NCBI GenBank assembly: GCA_002695025.1
Contig: NZNV01000020.1
Span: 229,646-293,645 of the forward strand
DNA from: Owenweeksia sp.
GTDB taxonomy: Bacteria; Bacteroidota; Bacteroidia; Flavobacteriales; Schleiferiaceae
Direction: 5' to 3'
DNA: 64,000 nucleotides
In this document: positions 6,571-14,897 of the stretch, piece by piece
Layout: each line of letters begins with the position of its first letter
How positions within the stretch are numbered: the stretch's first letter is position 1
Program-made: the position numbers and the translations under genes
The notes under the pieces: model-generated
The model's database searches: none
What the model was told of the DNA's origin: nothing
The model's input: only the letters and a program-made list of their open reading frames with translations

Positions 6571-7332
6571 ATGGGACTTTTTTCAACTATTTTAGCAAGT
6601 GCGGCATTTGTAGGACAAGTAGCACAAAGTGTACTAGATGTAACAGGTCAATTTACCATAGGGTCAGAAAGCTATGGACCTTATTTTTCCTTAGGAAATA
6701 TAGGTATTGTGGTTAAAACAGAAGCCGACCTATCAAATGGGGCCAACCATAGAGCAGTAATTGCATTGAACCATGGCTCCAGTGATGGCATACTTGCTCT
6801 TCAGGAACCTGATTCGGATAGCTATGTACAGTACGTTATCTCTCCCCAGAATAAAGTATACTTACCGGAAATTGGTGAAAACAAAGTATCTCCATTGACA
6901 AGAATAACCGGTTATTCTGACAATGACAACGATATTGATATTAACTATACAATTTTATCCTTTACCGGTCTTTCTTACGGTCAAGACCTTCAGCTGGGAT
7001 CTTATACATTAAAATTAGATGAGGATAAAATAATTATCATCGCTGATGGTCAAATTATTGAGTCATACGGGTTTTTGCATCTCCAAACGGATACTGGCAC
7101 TAAATATAACTCTACATATGGAGGAGTTGTTAGGGAAGAGATGGATGAATACATTATTGACTTCAATTTTAAACAATACGGAATATTTCCAAAAATGGAC
7201 CGTCTTTCAGGCGAGATTCAGGTCAATATCCAAAGTGCTTTTAAAAATTCACCTTCAAAAGGTTGTAAACCCTTCACTCATGGGGATATAGCTTTTCTAA
7301 AACAGTTAGGTTTTCTAAACAATTTTAAATAA
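6571..7332 (+). CDS. Unknown AT-rich protein with hydrophobic N-terminus
   Basis: A 253-residue protein of unknown family. The first ~22 residues (MGLFSTILASAAFVGQVAQS) are hydrophobic or small but lack a basic start and a clear cleavage site, so this may be a membrane-inserting helix rather than a signal peptide. The rest looks beta-rich, with many alternating hydrophobic stretches and acidic loops. The gene is visibly more AT-rich than the housekeeping genes around it, which suggests acquisition. It follows leader copy B, is divergent from paralog B, and is followed by a GNRA-capped hairpin and the nuclease-like gene on the same strand. Confidence 0.65.
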   Translation: MGLFSTILASAAFVGQVAQSVLDVTGQFTIGSESYGPYFSLGNIGIVVKTEADLSNGANHRAVIALNHGSSDGILALQEPDSDSYVQYVISPQNKVYLPEIGENKVSPLTRITGYSDNDNDIDINYTILSFTGLSYGQDLQLGSYTLKLDEDKIIIIADGQIIESYGFLHLQTDTGTKYNSTYGGVVREEMDEYIIDFNFKQYGIFPKMDRLSGEIQVNIQSAFKNSPSKGCKPFTHGDIAFLKQLGFLNNFK

Positions 7333-7341
7333 TAATGCAAA

Positions 7342-7365
7342 TGAGCCATCCGAAAGGATGGCTCA
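7342..7365 (+). terminator. GAAA-capped hairpin between 7332 and 7384
   Basis: TGAGCCATCC and GGATGGCTCA form a perfect 10-bp stem closed by the tetraloop GAAA. No T-tract follows (CATCAAAATTG), so strong termination is unlikely. It may reduce read-through into, or stabilise the mRNA upstream of, the nuclease-like gene. Confidence 0.5.
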
Positions 7366-7383
7366 CATCAAAATTGAGATAAG

Positions 7384-7941
7384 ATGAGATTTCAAGGATT
7401 TATATACGATATTGTAAATAGGATAACGCAAGAGAAGCATGATAAGCTGTCTAACTTGGCAGAAAACATTAATGGTGGATGGGAAGTGTGGATGCAGGTA
7501 GAATTGTTTTTTTCTTTGCAAAAAGGCCCTCTTGGGTTATCGGAATTTGAAAGAGAGCCAACCTATCCAAACAGCGGTGGTAAAAGGGCAGACTTTTTAT
7601 TTCGATCTAGTAACGCTCCTGGCGTTTCTACCTGGGTTGAGCTAAAGACCCAGAAAAAGTCAAATGAAAGGGATGCAGCAGATAGGTTTTTTCAGGATTG
7701 CCGGAAAATAAATGATATTAACCTAGGTTATGATAATACATTAGGAGCGGTAGTGATAATTCCCAGAAAAGTAAATGAGGCCTTGGATTATGCAAGAGTT
7801 AACGCACCTGCTGATTTTCGAGAAAAAATTCGCTTTTATCTTGTTGATTCCAATGAAGTCTCAAGCCTATATTCTTTATCAAACCCACTTGTCAAAGCAA
7901 AATCTGATCAAATAGTGGTGATGTACTATCCTAAACTATAA
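7384..7941 (+). CDS. PD-(D/E)XK nuclease-like protein
   Basis: A 185-residue AT-rich gene. It carries the residue pattern of the PD-(D/E)XK nuclease fold: E40 in VWMQVELFF, D70 in GGKRADFLF, then E86 and K88 in WVELKTQKK, with fitting spacing (D-x15-E-x-K). It is small and has no second domain, signal peptide or methylase neighbour. It could be a stand-alone nuclease of a mobile or defence module, an effector, or a DNA-binding relic of the fold. It sits 51 bp after the gene at 6571 and may be co-transcribed with it past the hairpin. The fold call is reasonable; activity and target are unknown. Confidence 0.65.
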   Translation: MRFQGFIYDIVNRITQEKHDKLSNLAENINGGWEVWMQVELFFSLQKGPLGLSEFEREPTYPNSGGKRADFLFRSSNAPGVSTWVELKTQKKSNERDAADRFFQDCRKINDINLGYDNTLGAVVIIPRKVNEALDYARVNAPADFREKIRFYLVDSNEVSSLYSLSNPLVKAKSDQIVVMYYPKL

Positions 7942-8114
7942 TTCTAAATGTCTATACAGGGAAGAATATTCAATATATGAACAGATAGCTTTTTCACAAC
8001 GTTCATATTATGAATAGATTAATAGATTACCAAAGTCTCTTTATTAATAAAGCTGAACCAGGCCCGCTGTCTACTCGTGAAATATTTCCTAGTTTTCAGG
8101 TTTGGTAAGAGAAG

Positions 8115-9899
8115 ATGGCTAACAAACACACCTACAATTACGGCCTTATTGGCAATTGTTCTTATCTGGCACTTATCGGTAGAGACACCAACATAGGTTG
8201 GATGTGCCTGCCGCGTTTTGACAGCTCCTTTATTTTTGGCGATATGCTGGCCGGTGAAAAGGGCGGAGAATACTCCGTAAAGCCCTGCACGGAAGGATTT
8301 TCCAGCAAGCAACGTTACCTGGATAACAGCAATATCCTGGAAACAGAGATCGATACCGGTGAAGCCAGCTATAAGGTTACGGACATTGCTCCACGCTTTT
8401 TTCAGTGTGAGCGCTATTACCGCCCTTTGATGCTCATCCGGAAGATTGAGCCAGTAAAGGGTTTTCCGCGTATCAGGGTAAAATGCCGCCCGGTAGGAAA
8501 CTACGGGGCTTTTGAGCTGGAGAGGGAGCGCGGGAGCAGCCATATTCGCTTCAATGGCTTAAAGGAATCCTTACGGCTAACCACCAATATTCCGCTGAAC
8601 TATGTGATGGGTGAAAGTGAATTTGTGTTAAATCAGCCGTACTACATGGTGCTTACCTACGGTGTGCCCCTGGAAGGGCCGTTGGTAGAAACTTCGGAAG
8701 ACTTCCTGACCCGCACCCTCAATTACTGGCAAAAATGGGTGAAGTCTACCAGCATTGGCAGTATGTACCAGGAAGAAGTGATCCGTTCCGCTTTAACGCT
8801 TAAGATCTGCCAGTACGAGGATACCGGGGCCATTATTGCTGCTCCTACCACCAGCCTGCCCGAAGCCCCGGGAAGCGGCCGTAACTGGGATTATCGCTAT
8901 TGCTGGATGCGCGATACCTTTTACACCCTCAATGCCTTTAACAACATCGGCCACTTTGAGGAGATGGCCAAGTACTTCCTGTACCTTACCAACATTCCCA
9001 TCCGTGACAAAAAGCGCATACAACCGCTCTATAATATAGTAGGGGAGAATGAACTTATTGAAAGGGAACTGGACCTGCCAGGTTATAGAGGTAATGCACC
9101 GGTACGGGTAGGTAACGATGCGTATACCCATATCCAGAATGATGTGTACGGGCAGATATTATTAGCTATCCTCCCGCTGTATATAGACAGTCGCTTTAAG
9201 GATAATCCCGCTGCAGATTCCGATTACCTTTTAAGGGCGGTGCTTGAAAAAATGGAAATGACCATAGATGAGGCTGATGCTGGTATCTGGGAGTTCCGTA
9301 ATAAAGGTGATCAGCATGCCTATACCAATTTGTTCCAATGGGCAGGAAGTCAGGCTGCCATGAAAGTAGCCCGGATACTGGGCCAGGAAGATCTTTTTAA
9401 TCGGGCCGAAAAACTACGGGATCGTGCCAGGGCACATATTGAGTCCTGCTATTTGCCGGAGCGCAATGCTTATGGTCAGGGTATTAACTACCGCCATATG
9501 GATGCCAGCACCTTGCAGCTGATCATGATGAATTACTTACCGCATAATTCCGATAAGGCGCGGGATCACCTCAAGGCTTTGGAAGAAGATCTTAAGGCCG
9601 GTAAAGGCTTGTTTTACCGGTATTTGCAGGAAGATGACTTTGGACGGCCGGAGACTACTTTCCTTATATGTGGTTTCTGGTATGTAGAAGCCCTGGCTTG
9701 TGTAGGTCGCCTGGATGATGCTATGGAAACCTTTGAGGAACTGTGTAATTACAGTAATCACCTGGGGCTGTTGAGTGAGGATGTGAATGAAAGGGACGGC
9801 TCCATGTGGGGCAATTTTCCGCAGGCCTATAGCCACGTGGGGCTGGTCAATGCGGCCACGCGTATCAATAACCGCCTGGATAAGCCTACCTTCCTGTAG
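8115..9899 (+). CDS. Glycoside hydrolase family 15 protein (glucoamylase/trehalase-like)
   Basis: A 594-residue cytoplasmic enzyme. The N-terminal beta-sandwich (1-~220) begins NYGLIGNCSYLALIGR, typical of the bacterial GH15 group. The (alpha/alpha)6 barrel follows, with the substrate-binding motif NWDYRYCWMRD. The likely general acid is E393 in GIWEFRNK and the likely base E555 in LLSEDVNE, followed by GNFPQAYSHVGL. The gene converges with the fused trehalose-6-phosphate synthase/phosphatase, and the two stops overlap by 14 bp. In actinobacteria some members of this group are trehalases, so trehalose turnover is a reasonable guess. Glucan or other alpha-glucoside hydrolysis cannot be excluded. 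Confidence 0.9.
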   Translation: MANKHTYNYGLIGNCSYLALIGRDTNIGWMCLPRFDSSFIFGDMLAGEKGGEYSVKPCTEGFSSKQRYLDNSNILETEIDTGEASYKVTDIAPRFFQCERYYRPLMLIRKIEPVKGFPRIRVKCRPVGNYGAFELERERGSSHIRFNGLKESLRLTTNIPLNYVMGESEFVLNQPYYMVLTYGVPLEGPLVETSEDFLTRTLNYWQKWVKSTSIGSMYQEEVIRSALTLKICQYEDTGAIIAAPTTSLPEAPGSGRNWDYRYCWMRDTFYTLNAFNNIGHFEEMAKYFLYLTNIPIRDKKRIQPLYNIVGENELIERELDLPGYRGNAPVRVGNDAYTHIQNDVYGQILLAILPLYIDSRFKDNPAADSDYLLRAVLEKMEMTIDEADAGIWEFRNKGDQHAYTNLFQWAGSQAAMKVARILGQEDLFNRAEKLRDRARAHIESCYLPERNAYGQGINYRHMDASTLQLIMMNYLPHNSDKARDHLKALEEDLKAGKGLFYRYLQEDDFGRPETTFLICGFWYVEALACVGRLDDAMETFEELCNYSNHLGLLSEDVNERDGSMWGNFPQAYSHVGLVNAATRINNRLDKPTFL

Positions 9900-12075
9900 C
9901 TTCTATCAGCGATCTCAGAAGTTTTCGAACCTCCGTGGGATCATCCAGCGTAAAGCGGGCATGGGAGGCACCACGGCCTATTTTAATGGTATAAGCGCTG
10001 GCCGGCAGCATCTCAAAGATGTCTTCGTCCGTGCGGTCGTCACCCAAGGCCAGCGTGAAGTCCGGTTTGATCTTCTGGTAACGGGCCAAAGCCACTTTGC
10101 CTTTATTTACTGCGTTGGGCTTTACCTCCACCACATGGTTGCCATACAACACTTGCAATTGCTTTTGTTCCATAAAGTGTTTCAGGTGGCTGCCCAGCTC
10201 GCTCGAGCGCAGTTCACCCAATCCTTTTTCCACTTTGCGATAGTGCCATACCAGTGCATGTCGCTTTTCTTCCAGGAAAGAACCGGGCGTCCGGTCTACG
10301 TAAAAATTAATGATATTCCGGGCTTCTTCTTTCCACTCATCACTGGCCATTTCTTCATTTAACTGCCATTCGTTTCCTGCGGACTTGGTCCATATACCGT
10401 GTTCAGCAACCAATTGAATGCCAAGACCCTCCAGCCATTCACCTAAAGTATCAGCTTTACGTCCACTGATCACCGTTACGGTATTACGAGGGTCTGCCGC
10501 AAGTTTGGTGAGGATCAGCAGAAGTTCATCATCAGGCTTACAAGCCAGTGGATCATTATGAAAAGGTACCAGGGTGCCATCATAGTCCAGGAATAACAAA
10601 CGTTTCTCCGATTTTTTATAGGTATCTGTAAGCTCCGTGCTTTCATTCTCAGTAAGCAGGTGGGTGGCCAGCAAACGCTGTTTTTGTTTCACCCGTTCCA
10701 GGTTGCTGATGAAAAGTTCTACCCAACTGAAGATGTTGTATTTCTTCACACTTTCCTGCATTACCTCAATATGCCGTTTCTGTTCGTCCTTAGGCATATC
10801 CAAAGCCCTTTTCAGGGTTTTGGCCATACCAGGTATATCATTGGGGTTCACAAGAAGTGCATCGGAAAGCTCTTTGGCAGATCCAGCCATTTCACTGAGT
10901 ATGAGAACACCATCTTTTTCGTGACGTGAAGCAATGTATTCCTTGCACACCAGGTTCATACCATCACGCATAGGCGTGATCATGGCTACGTCACACATGC
11001 GGTAAAAGGCAGATAAAGCATCAAAGGGGTAACTACGGTAAAAGTAATGGATAGGACTCCAGGCAATACGTCCGTATTTACTGTTGATTTTGCCCACCAG
11101 TTCATCCACGTTCTCTTTCAGTTGCTGGTAGCTGGGTACCTCATCACGTGAGGGTACTACAATCAAAAGGAGAGAGACTTTCTCGTGGTAATCCGGGTTA
11201 TCCTCCAGGAAAAGTTCAAAAGCCTTCAATCGCCTGGGAATGCCTTTCGAGTAGTCCAGACGGTCCATAGAAAGTATAAGCCTTTGCTTGCCAAGGCTTT
11301 CACTGTAACGCTTTACCCGTTCCTCTGTGGCCTCTGTGGTTACATTATCAGCAAATTTATCGTAATCAATACCCATAGGTAGGGAGTCCACCACTACCAG
11401 GCGATCTTCCATCTGTATTTCGTTACGGTTATAGTTGTAGCCCACCAGGCGATGCACGGAACTGAGGAAGTGCCGCATATCGTCATAGGTGTGAAAGCCC
11501 AGGAAATCAGCTCCCAGCATGCCTCGTAATAATTCCCTGCGCCAGGGTATCATGCGGAACACTTCATACGAAGGGAAGGGGATATGCTGAAAAAAACCGA
11601 TGGTTATATCCGGGTGGTCTTCCCGCAGCATTTGTGCCACCAGCAATAATTGATAATCATGGAGCCATACAATGTCTCCCGGCTCAATATTTTCGGAGAT
11701 AACCCTGGCAAATTTGCGGTTTACCTTCTGGTAAGCTTTCCAGTGCTTTTCATTGTATTGGATGTACTGCACAAAATAGTGGTAAGCAGGCCACAGGGTT
11801 TGATTGCTGAAACCGAGGTAATATTCCTCCACCTCCTGGTCCGTAAGGAAAACTGGTTTCATGCTTTCCTTTTTCAGGCCCGCAGTGATTTCCTCTTTGA
11901 TCTTATTATCCTTAAAAGATGCACCGGGCCAGCCGATCCATATATTGTTACCTTCCTTATAAATAGACCCCAGTCCGGTAGCCAGTCCACCTTCGCTGGA
12001 CTTAAATTCGTATTGTGATCCACTCTTTTCGATGCGTACTGGTAAGCGGTTGGAAACAATAATGGTTTTGGACAT
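9886..12075 (-). CDS. otsA-otsB: Fused trehalose-6-phosphate synthase / phosphatase
   Basis: A 729-residue bifunctional enzyme. Residues 1-~470 are the GT20 synthase that joins UDP- (or ADP-) glucose and glucose-6-phosphate, with IIVSNRLPV, SEGGLATGL, MDRLDYSKGIPRRL and MRDGMNLVCKEY. Residues ~490-729 are the HAD-type phosphatase that yields trehalose: DYDGT with nucleophile D497, a VISGRK segment and GDDRTDEDIFE. Both halves look intact. Fusion in this order is common in Bacteroidota and channels the intermediate. Trehalose would serve as osmo- or stress protectant. Its 3' end overlaps the GH15 gene by 14 bp; its 5' end faces the PEP carboxylase gene across 207 bp that should hold both promoters. 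Confidence 0.95.
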   Translation of the reverse strand: MSKTIIVSNRLPVRIEKSGSQYEFKSSEGGLATGLGSIYKEGNNIWIGWPGASFKDNKIKEEITAGLKKESMKPVFLTDQEVEEYYLGFSNQTLWPAYHYFVQYIQYNEKHWKAYQKVNRKFARVISENIEPGDIVWLHDYQLLLVAQMLREDHPDITIGFFQHIPFPSYEVFRMIPWRRELLRGMLGADFLGFHTYDDMRHFLSSVHRLVGYNYNRNEIQMEDRLVVVDSLPMGIDYDKFADNVTTEATEERVKRYSESLGKQRLILSMDRLDYSKGIPRRLKAFELFLEDNPDYHEKVSLLLIVVPSRDEVPSYQQLKENVDELVGKINSKYGRIAWSPIHYFYRSYPFDALSAFYRMCDVAMITPMRDGMNLVCKEYIASRHEKDGVLILSEMAGSAKELSDALLVNPNDIPGMAKTLKRALDMPKDEQKRHIEVMQESVKKYNIFSWVELFISNLERVKQKQRLLATHLLTENESTELTDTYKKSEKRLLFLDYDGTLVPFHNDPLACKPDDELLLILTKLAADPRNTVTVISGRKADTLGEWLEGLGIQLVAEHGIWTKSAGNEWQLNEEMASDEWKEEARNIINFYVDRTPGSFLEEKRHALVWHYRKVEKGLGELRSSELGSHLKHFMEQKQLQVLYGNHVVEVKPNAVNKGKVALARYQKIKPDFTLALGDDRTDEDIFEMLPASAYTIKIGRGASHARFTLDDPTEVRKLLRSLIEATGR

Positions 12076-12237
12076 GGAATCTTGATTTAATACAGATGTA
12101 ATTGGCTATATAAGGGCCTGAAGCTGATTTGGTTCAGGAAAGTTAAGGATTTAATGGAACGGTAATATAGGCTATGGTTAAATCTGGTAATTTTCCATTT
12201 CATTCCTGCCCGTTTGCCTTGAACCAATTAAGGCTTG

Positions 12238-12245
12238 TACAGTTG
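12238..12245 (+). promoter_or_regulatory. Candidate promoter of ppc
   Basis: TACAGTTG differs at one position from TAnnTTTG, and a TTG lies 16 bp upstream of it (12219-12221). The predicted start point is roughly 30 bp before the ATG at 12283. Confidence 0.35.
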
Positions 12246-12282
12246 AAATAGCAGGACCAAACAGAAAACACAGGACAGCTTC

Positions 12283-14862
12283 ATGAATTCAGCCCTTGAA
12301 AAATTCAATAACCTGGTGGCGCTACGTTACCAGATCTACAATTCTATTTTTTTAACGCTCAACCTGGACGGTGTGCATCAAACGGGGATATTGCTGCCGT
12401 TGCTTTCCGAGATATGTGAGGACGGACTGGCAGACGAAAGATCTCCGGAGGCCATCATACGCTACTTTTTTGAAGAGCATACTGAATACCGTACGGAGGA
12501 AGAGCGTGTGGATCAGCTTTTCCGCTTTGTACAGTACATAGAGCGTCAGATTGTATTGGTGGATGCCCTGGAAGATGCGGCATTCTCCGGTATTAATGAT
12601 CTACGTGGAGCGGGCAGCTATACTGCTCTTTTCCAGCGATCTTCCAACGGCAACCGGATGGATAAATTACGGGAGGCATTGGAAAATTTTCGGGTGCGTA
12701 TTGTATTAACCGCGCATCCTACCCAGTTTTACCCCGGGCCGGTGCTGGGTATTATTTCGGACCTGGATCAGGCTATTGCACAAAACAATCTTAAGGATAT
12801 CAAACGTTTCCTGGAGCAATTGGGAAAGACTCCCTTTTTTAAGAAAGAAAAACCCACCCCTTATGATGAGGCAATCAGCCTTATCTGGTACCTGGAAAAT
12901 ATCTTTTACCATTCCATACCGGCTCTTTATGAAGATGTGTTTCAATCATTGGGCGATAATGCTCATGAGGTGATAGGGGATAATCCCTTGTTACAATTAG
13001 GCTTTTGGCCCGGGGGCGATCGTGATGGCAATCCTTTTGTAAATACGGAGATCACCCTGAAAGTTGCCGAACGGCTCCGGCTCACCCTGTTTCGTTGCTA
13101 TTACCGTGATGTGCGCCAGTTAAAGCGCAGGATTACCTTTAGGGGTACCGAAGCCATCATGGATGAACTGCAGTCGCGTTTATACGAAGCCACCTTTACT
13201 AATCCCGAAAATGCAGAACTTACATTGGATTGGTTCAAGAATAAATTACTGGAACTGGAAGGTGTATTGGAAAATGAACACAATGGTTTGTTTGCCGATG
13301 AGGTACGTACCGTACTACATAAAGTTAAGATCTTTGGATTTCATTTCTCCACTTTGGATATCCGCCAAGACAGCCGCATTATTTCGGGGGCTGAGGAAGC
13401 GGTTCTGGACCGTCACCCGGAGTTTTTCCCAAAAAATTTCCGTGAACTTTCTATAGCCGATAAGGTAAACGCCTTGTTTAAGGTAAAAGGAAAAGTAAAA
13501 CCCTCTGAATTTGATGATCCCATTGTCCGGGATACCCTGGAGTCATTTCCCACCATGCGTGAGATCAAGCGGAAGAACGGCTCCTCCGGAGCGTACCGTT
13601 ACATTATCAGCAATTGCCGTGGCGCCCTGGATGTAGCACACGTATTTGCCCTGGCGCGCCTTTCCGGTTGGGAAGGGGAGATGGACTTCGATATTATTCC
13701 ACTCTTTGAAACAGTAGACGATCTCCGCAATGCCGGGGACGTAATGGAAGAGCTCTATAATCATCCGGTTTATAAATCCCATCTGCAAAAGCGCTGGTCG
13801 CGCCAGGTGGTGATGCTCGGTTTTTCGGATGGAACCAAGGATGGCGGGTATCTCACCGCTAACTGGGGTATTTACAAAGCCAAGGAAAATATTACCAGTG
13901 TATCCCGTACTAATGATTTCAGTGTGGTGTTCTTTGACGGCCGCGGAGGACCACCGGCCAGGGGTGGCGGCAATACGCATAAATTCTATGCGTCACTGGG
14001 GAATAATATCCAGAGTGATCAGATCCAGCTGACCATTCAGGGGCAAACCATCAGTTCCAACTTCGGTACATTTGATTCGTCCCGTTATAACCTGGAACAA
14101 CTTTTTAGTGCCGGCCTGGAAAACAAAGTACTGGACGATCCGGATAAGAACCTGGATGATCGCGAACGTAAATTACTGGAAGAGCTTTCAGAGATCAGTT
14201 ATGCCACCTACCAGGCGTTTAAAGCACATCCTTGTTTTGTGCCCTACCTGGAAAGGATGAGTACGCTTAAATATTATGGACAAACCAATATTGGCAGCCG
14301 TCCCTCCAAACGCGGCAAGTCTGATGAGCTGAAGTTTGAGGACCTGCGCGCCATTCCCTTTGTGGGGGCCTGGAGTCAGCTTAAGCAGAACGTACCCGGC
14401 TTTTTTGGCCTGGGCACTACGCTTCAGAAAATGGCCGATGATGACCGCCTTAATGAGGTAAAAGAATTGTACCATAATTCATTATTCTTCCGTACGCTCA
14501 TCGAAAACTCCATGCAATCCCTGAGTAAGACCTACTTCCCGCTTACTCGCTATATGCGCAAGGATGAGGAATTTGGTGATTTCTGGCAATGGATCTATGA
14601 GGAATCGGAACGGGCGCGGAGATACCTTCTGGAAGTGTCCGGGCAAAAGAACCTGCTGGAAACCAGTCCTAATATCCGGGAAAGTATTAAACTTCGGGAA
14701 CAAATCGTATTACCCTTGCTGGTGATACAGCAAAATGCCCTGATCCGTATTAAACAACTCGAAAAAGAAGGAAAAGGAAAGTCTCTTCTGGCTGAAAGTT
14801 ACCGTAAACTGGTGGTGCGGTCCCTGTACGGGAACATCAACGCCAGTCGTAATTCGGCCTGA
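12283..14862 (+). CDS. ppc: Phosphoenolpyruvate carboxylase
   Basis: An 859-residue enzyme (E. coli 883) that carboxylates PEP to oxaloacetate, refilling the TCA cycle. Visible motifs are VLTAHPTQ with the catalytic H145, WPGGDRDGNPF, the GFSDGTKDGGYLTANW segment and GRGGPPARGGG. Two positions differ from textbook enzymes: the FHGRGG motif reads FDGRGG, so the usual His is D552 (R554 kept), and the invariant C-terminal R-N-T-G is RNSA. These probably mark a Bacteroidota subfamily rather than decay, since the frame and other motifs are intact, but kinetics or allostery may differ. The gene is divergent from the trehalose gene and 35 bp upstream of the PrsW-like gene. Confidence 0.95.
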   Translation: MNSALEKFNNLVALRYQIYNSIFLTLNLDGVHQTGILLPLLSEICEDGLADERSPEAIIRYFFEEHTEYRTEEERVDQLFRFVQYIERQIVLVDALEDAAFSGINDLRGAGSYTALFQRSSNGNRMDKLREALENFRVRIVLTAHPTQFYPGPVLGIISDLDQAIAQNNLKDIKRFLEQLGKTPFFKKEKPTPYDEAISLIWYLENIFYHSIPALYEDVFQSLGDNAHEVIGDNPLLQLGFWPGGDRDGNPFVNTEITLKVAERLRLTLFRCYYRDVRQLKRRITFRGTEAIMDELQSRLYEATFTNPENAELTLDWFKNKLLELEGVLENEHNGLFADEVRTVLHKVKIFGFHFSTLDIRQDSRIISGAEEAVLDRHPEFFPKNFRELSIADKVNALFKVKGKVKPSEFDDPIVRDTLESFPTMREIKRKNGSSGAYRYIISNCRGALDVAHVFALARLSGWEGEMDFDIIPLFETVDDLRNAGDVMEELYNHPVYKSHLQKRWSRQVVMLGFSDGTKDGGYLTANWGIYKAKENITSVSRTNDFSVVFFDGRGGPPARGGGNTHKFYASLGNNIQSDQIQLTIQGQTISSNFGTFDSSRYNLEQLFSAGLENKVLDDPDKNLDDRERKLLEELSEISYATYQAFKAHPCFVPYLERMSTLKYYGQTNIGSRPSKRGKSDELKFEDLRAIPFVGAWSQLKQNVPGFFGLGTTLQKMADDDRLNEVKELYHNSLFFRTLIENSMQSLSKTYFPLTRYMRKDEEFGDFWQWIYEESERARRYLLEVSGQKNLLETSPNIRESIKLREQIVLPLLVIQQNALIRIKQLEKEGKGKSLLAESYRKLVVRSLYGNINASRNSA

Positions 14863-14897
14863 TGACGGGTTCATAATTTATCCGCATTTTTGGAAGC

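Noticed and set aside
6539..6571. Ten-codon upstream ORF ending in TAATG over the start of the gene at 6571
   Set aside because: The matching position in leader copy A has ACG in place of ATG, so the frame is not conserved. It is probably chance.
8019..8543. Leftward frame over the start of the GH15 gene
   Set aside because: The GH15 frame carries the conserved N-terminal motif over the same bases. The antisense frame has none.
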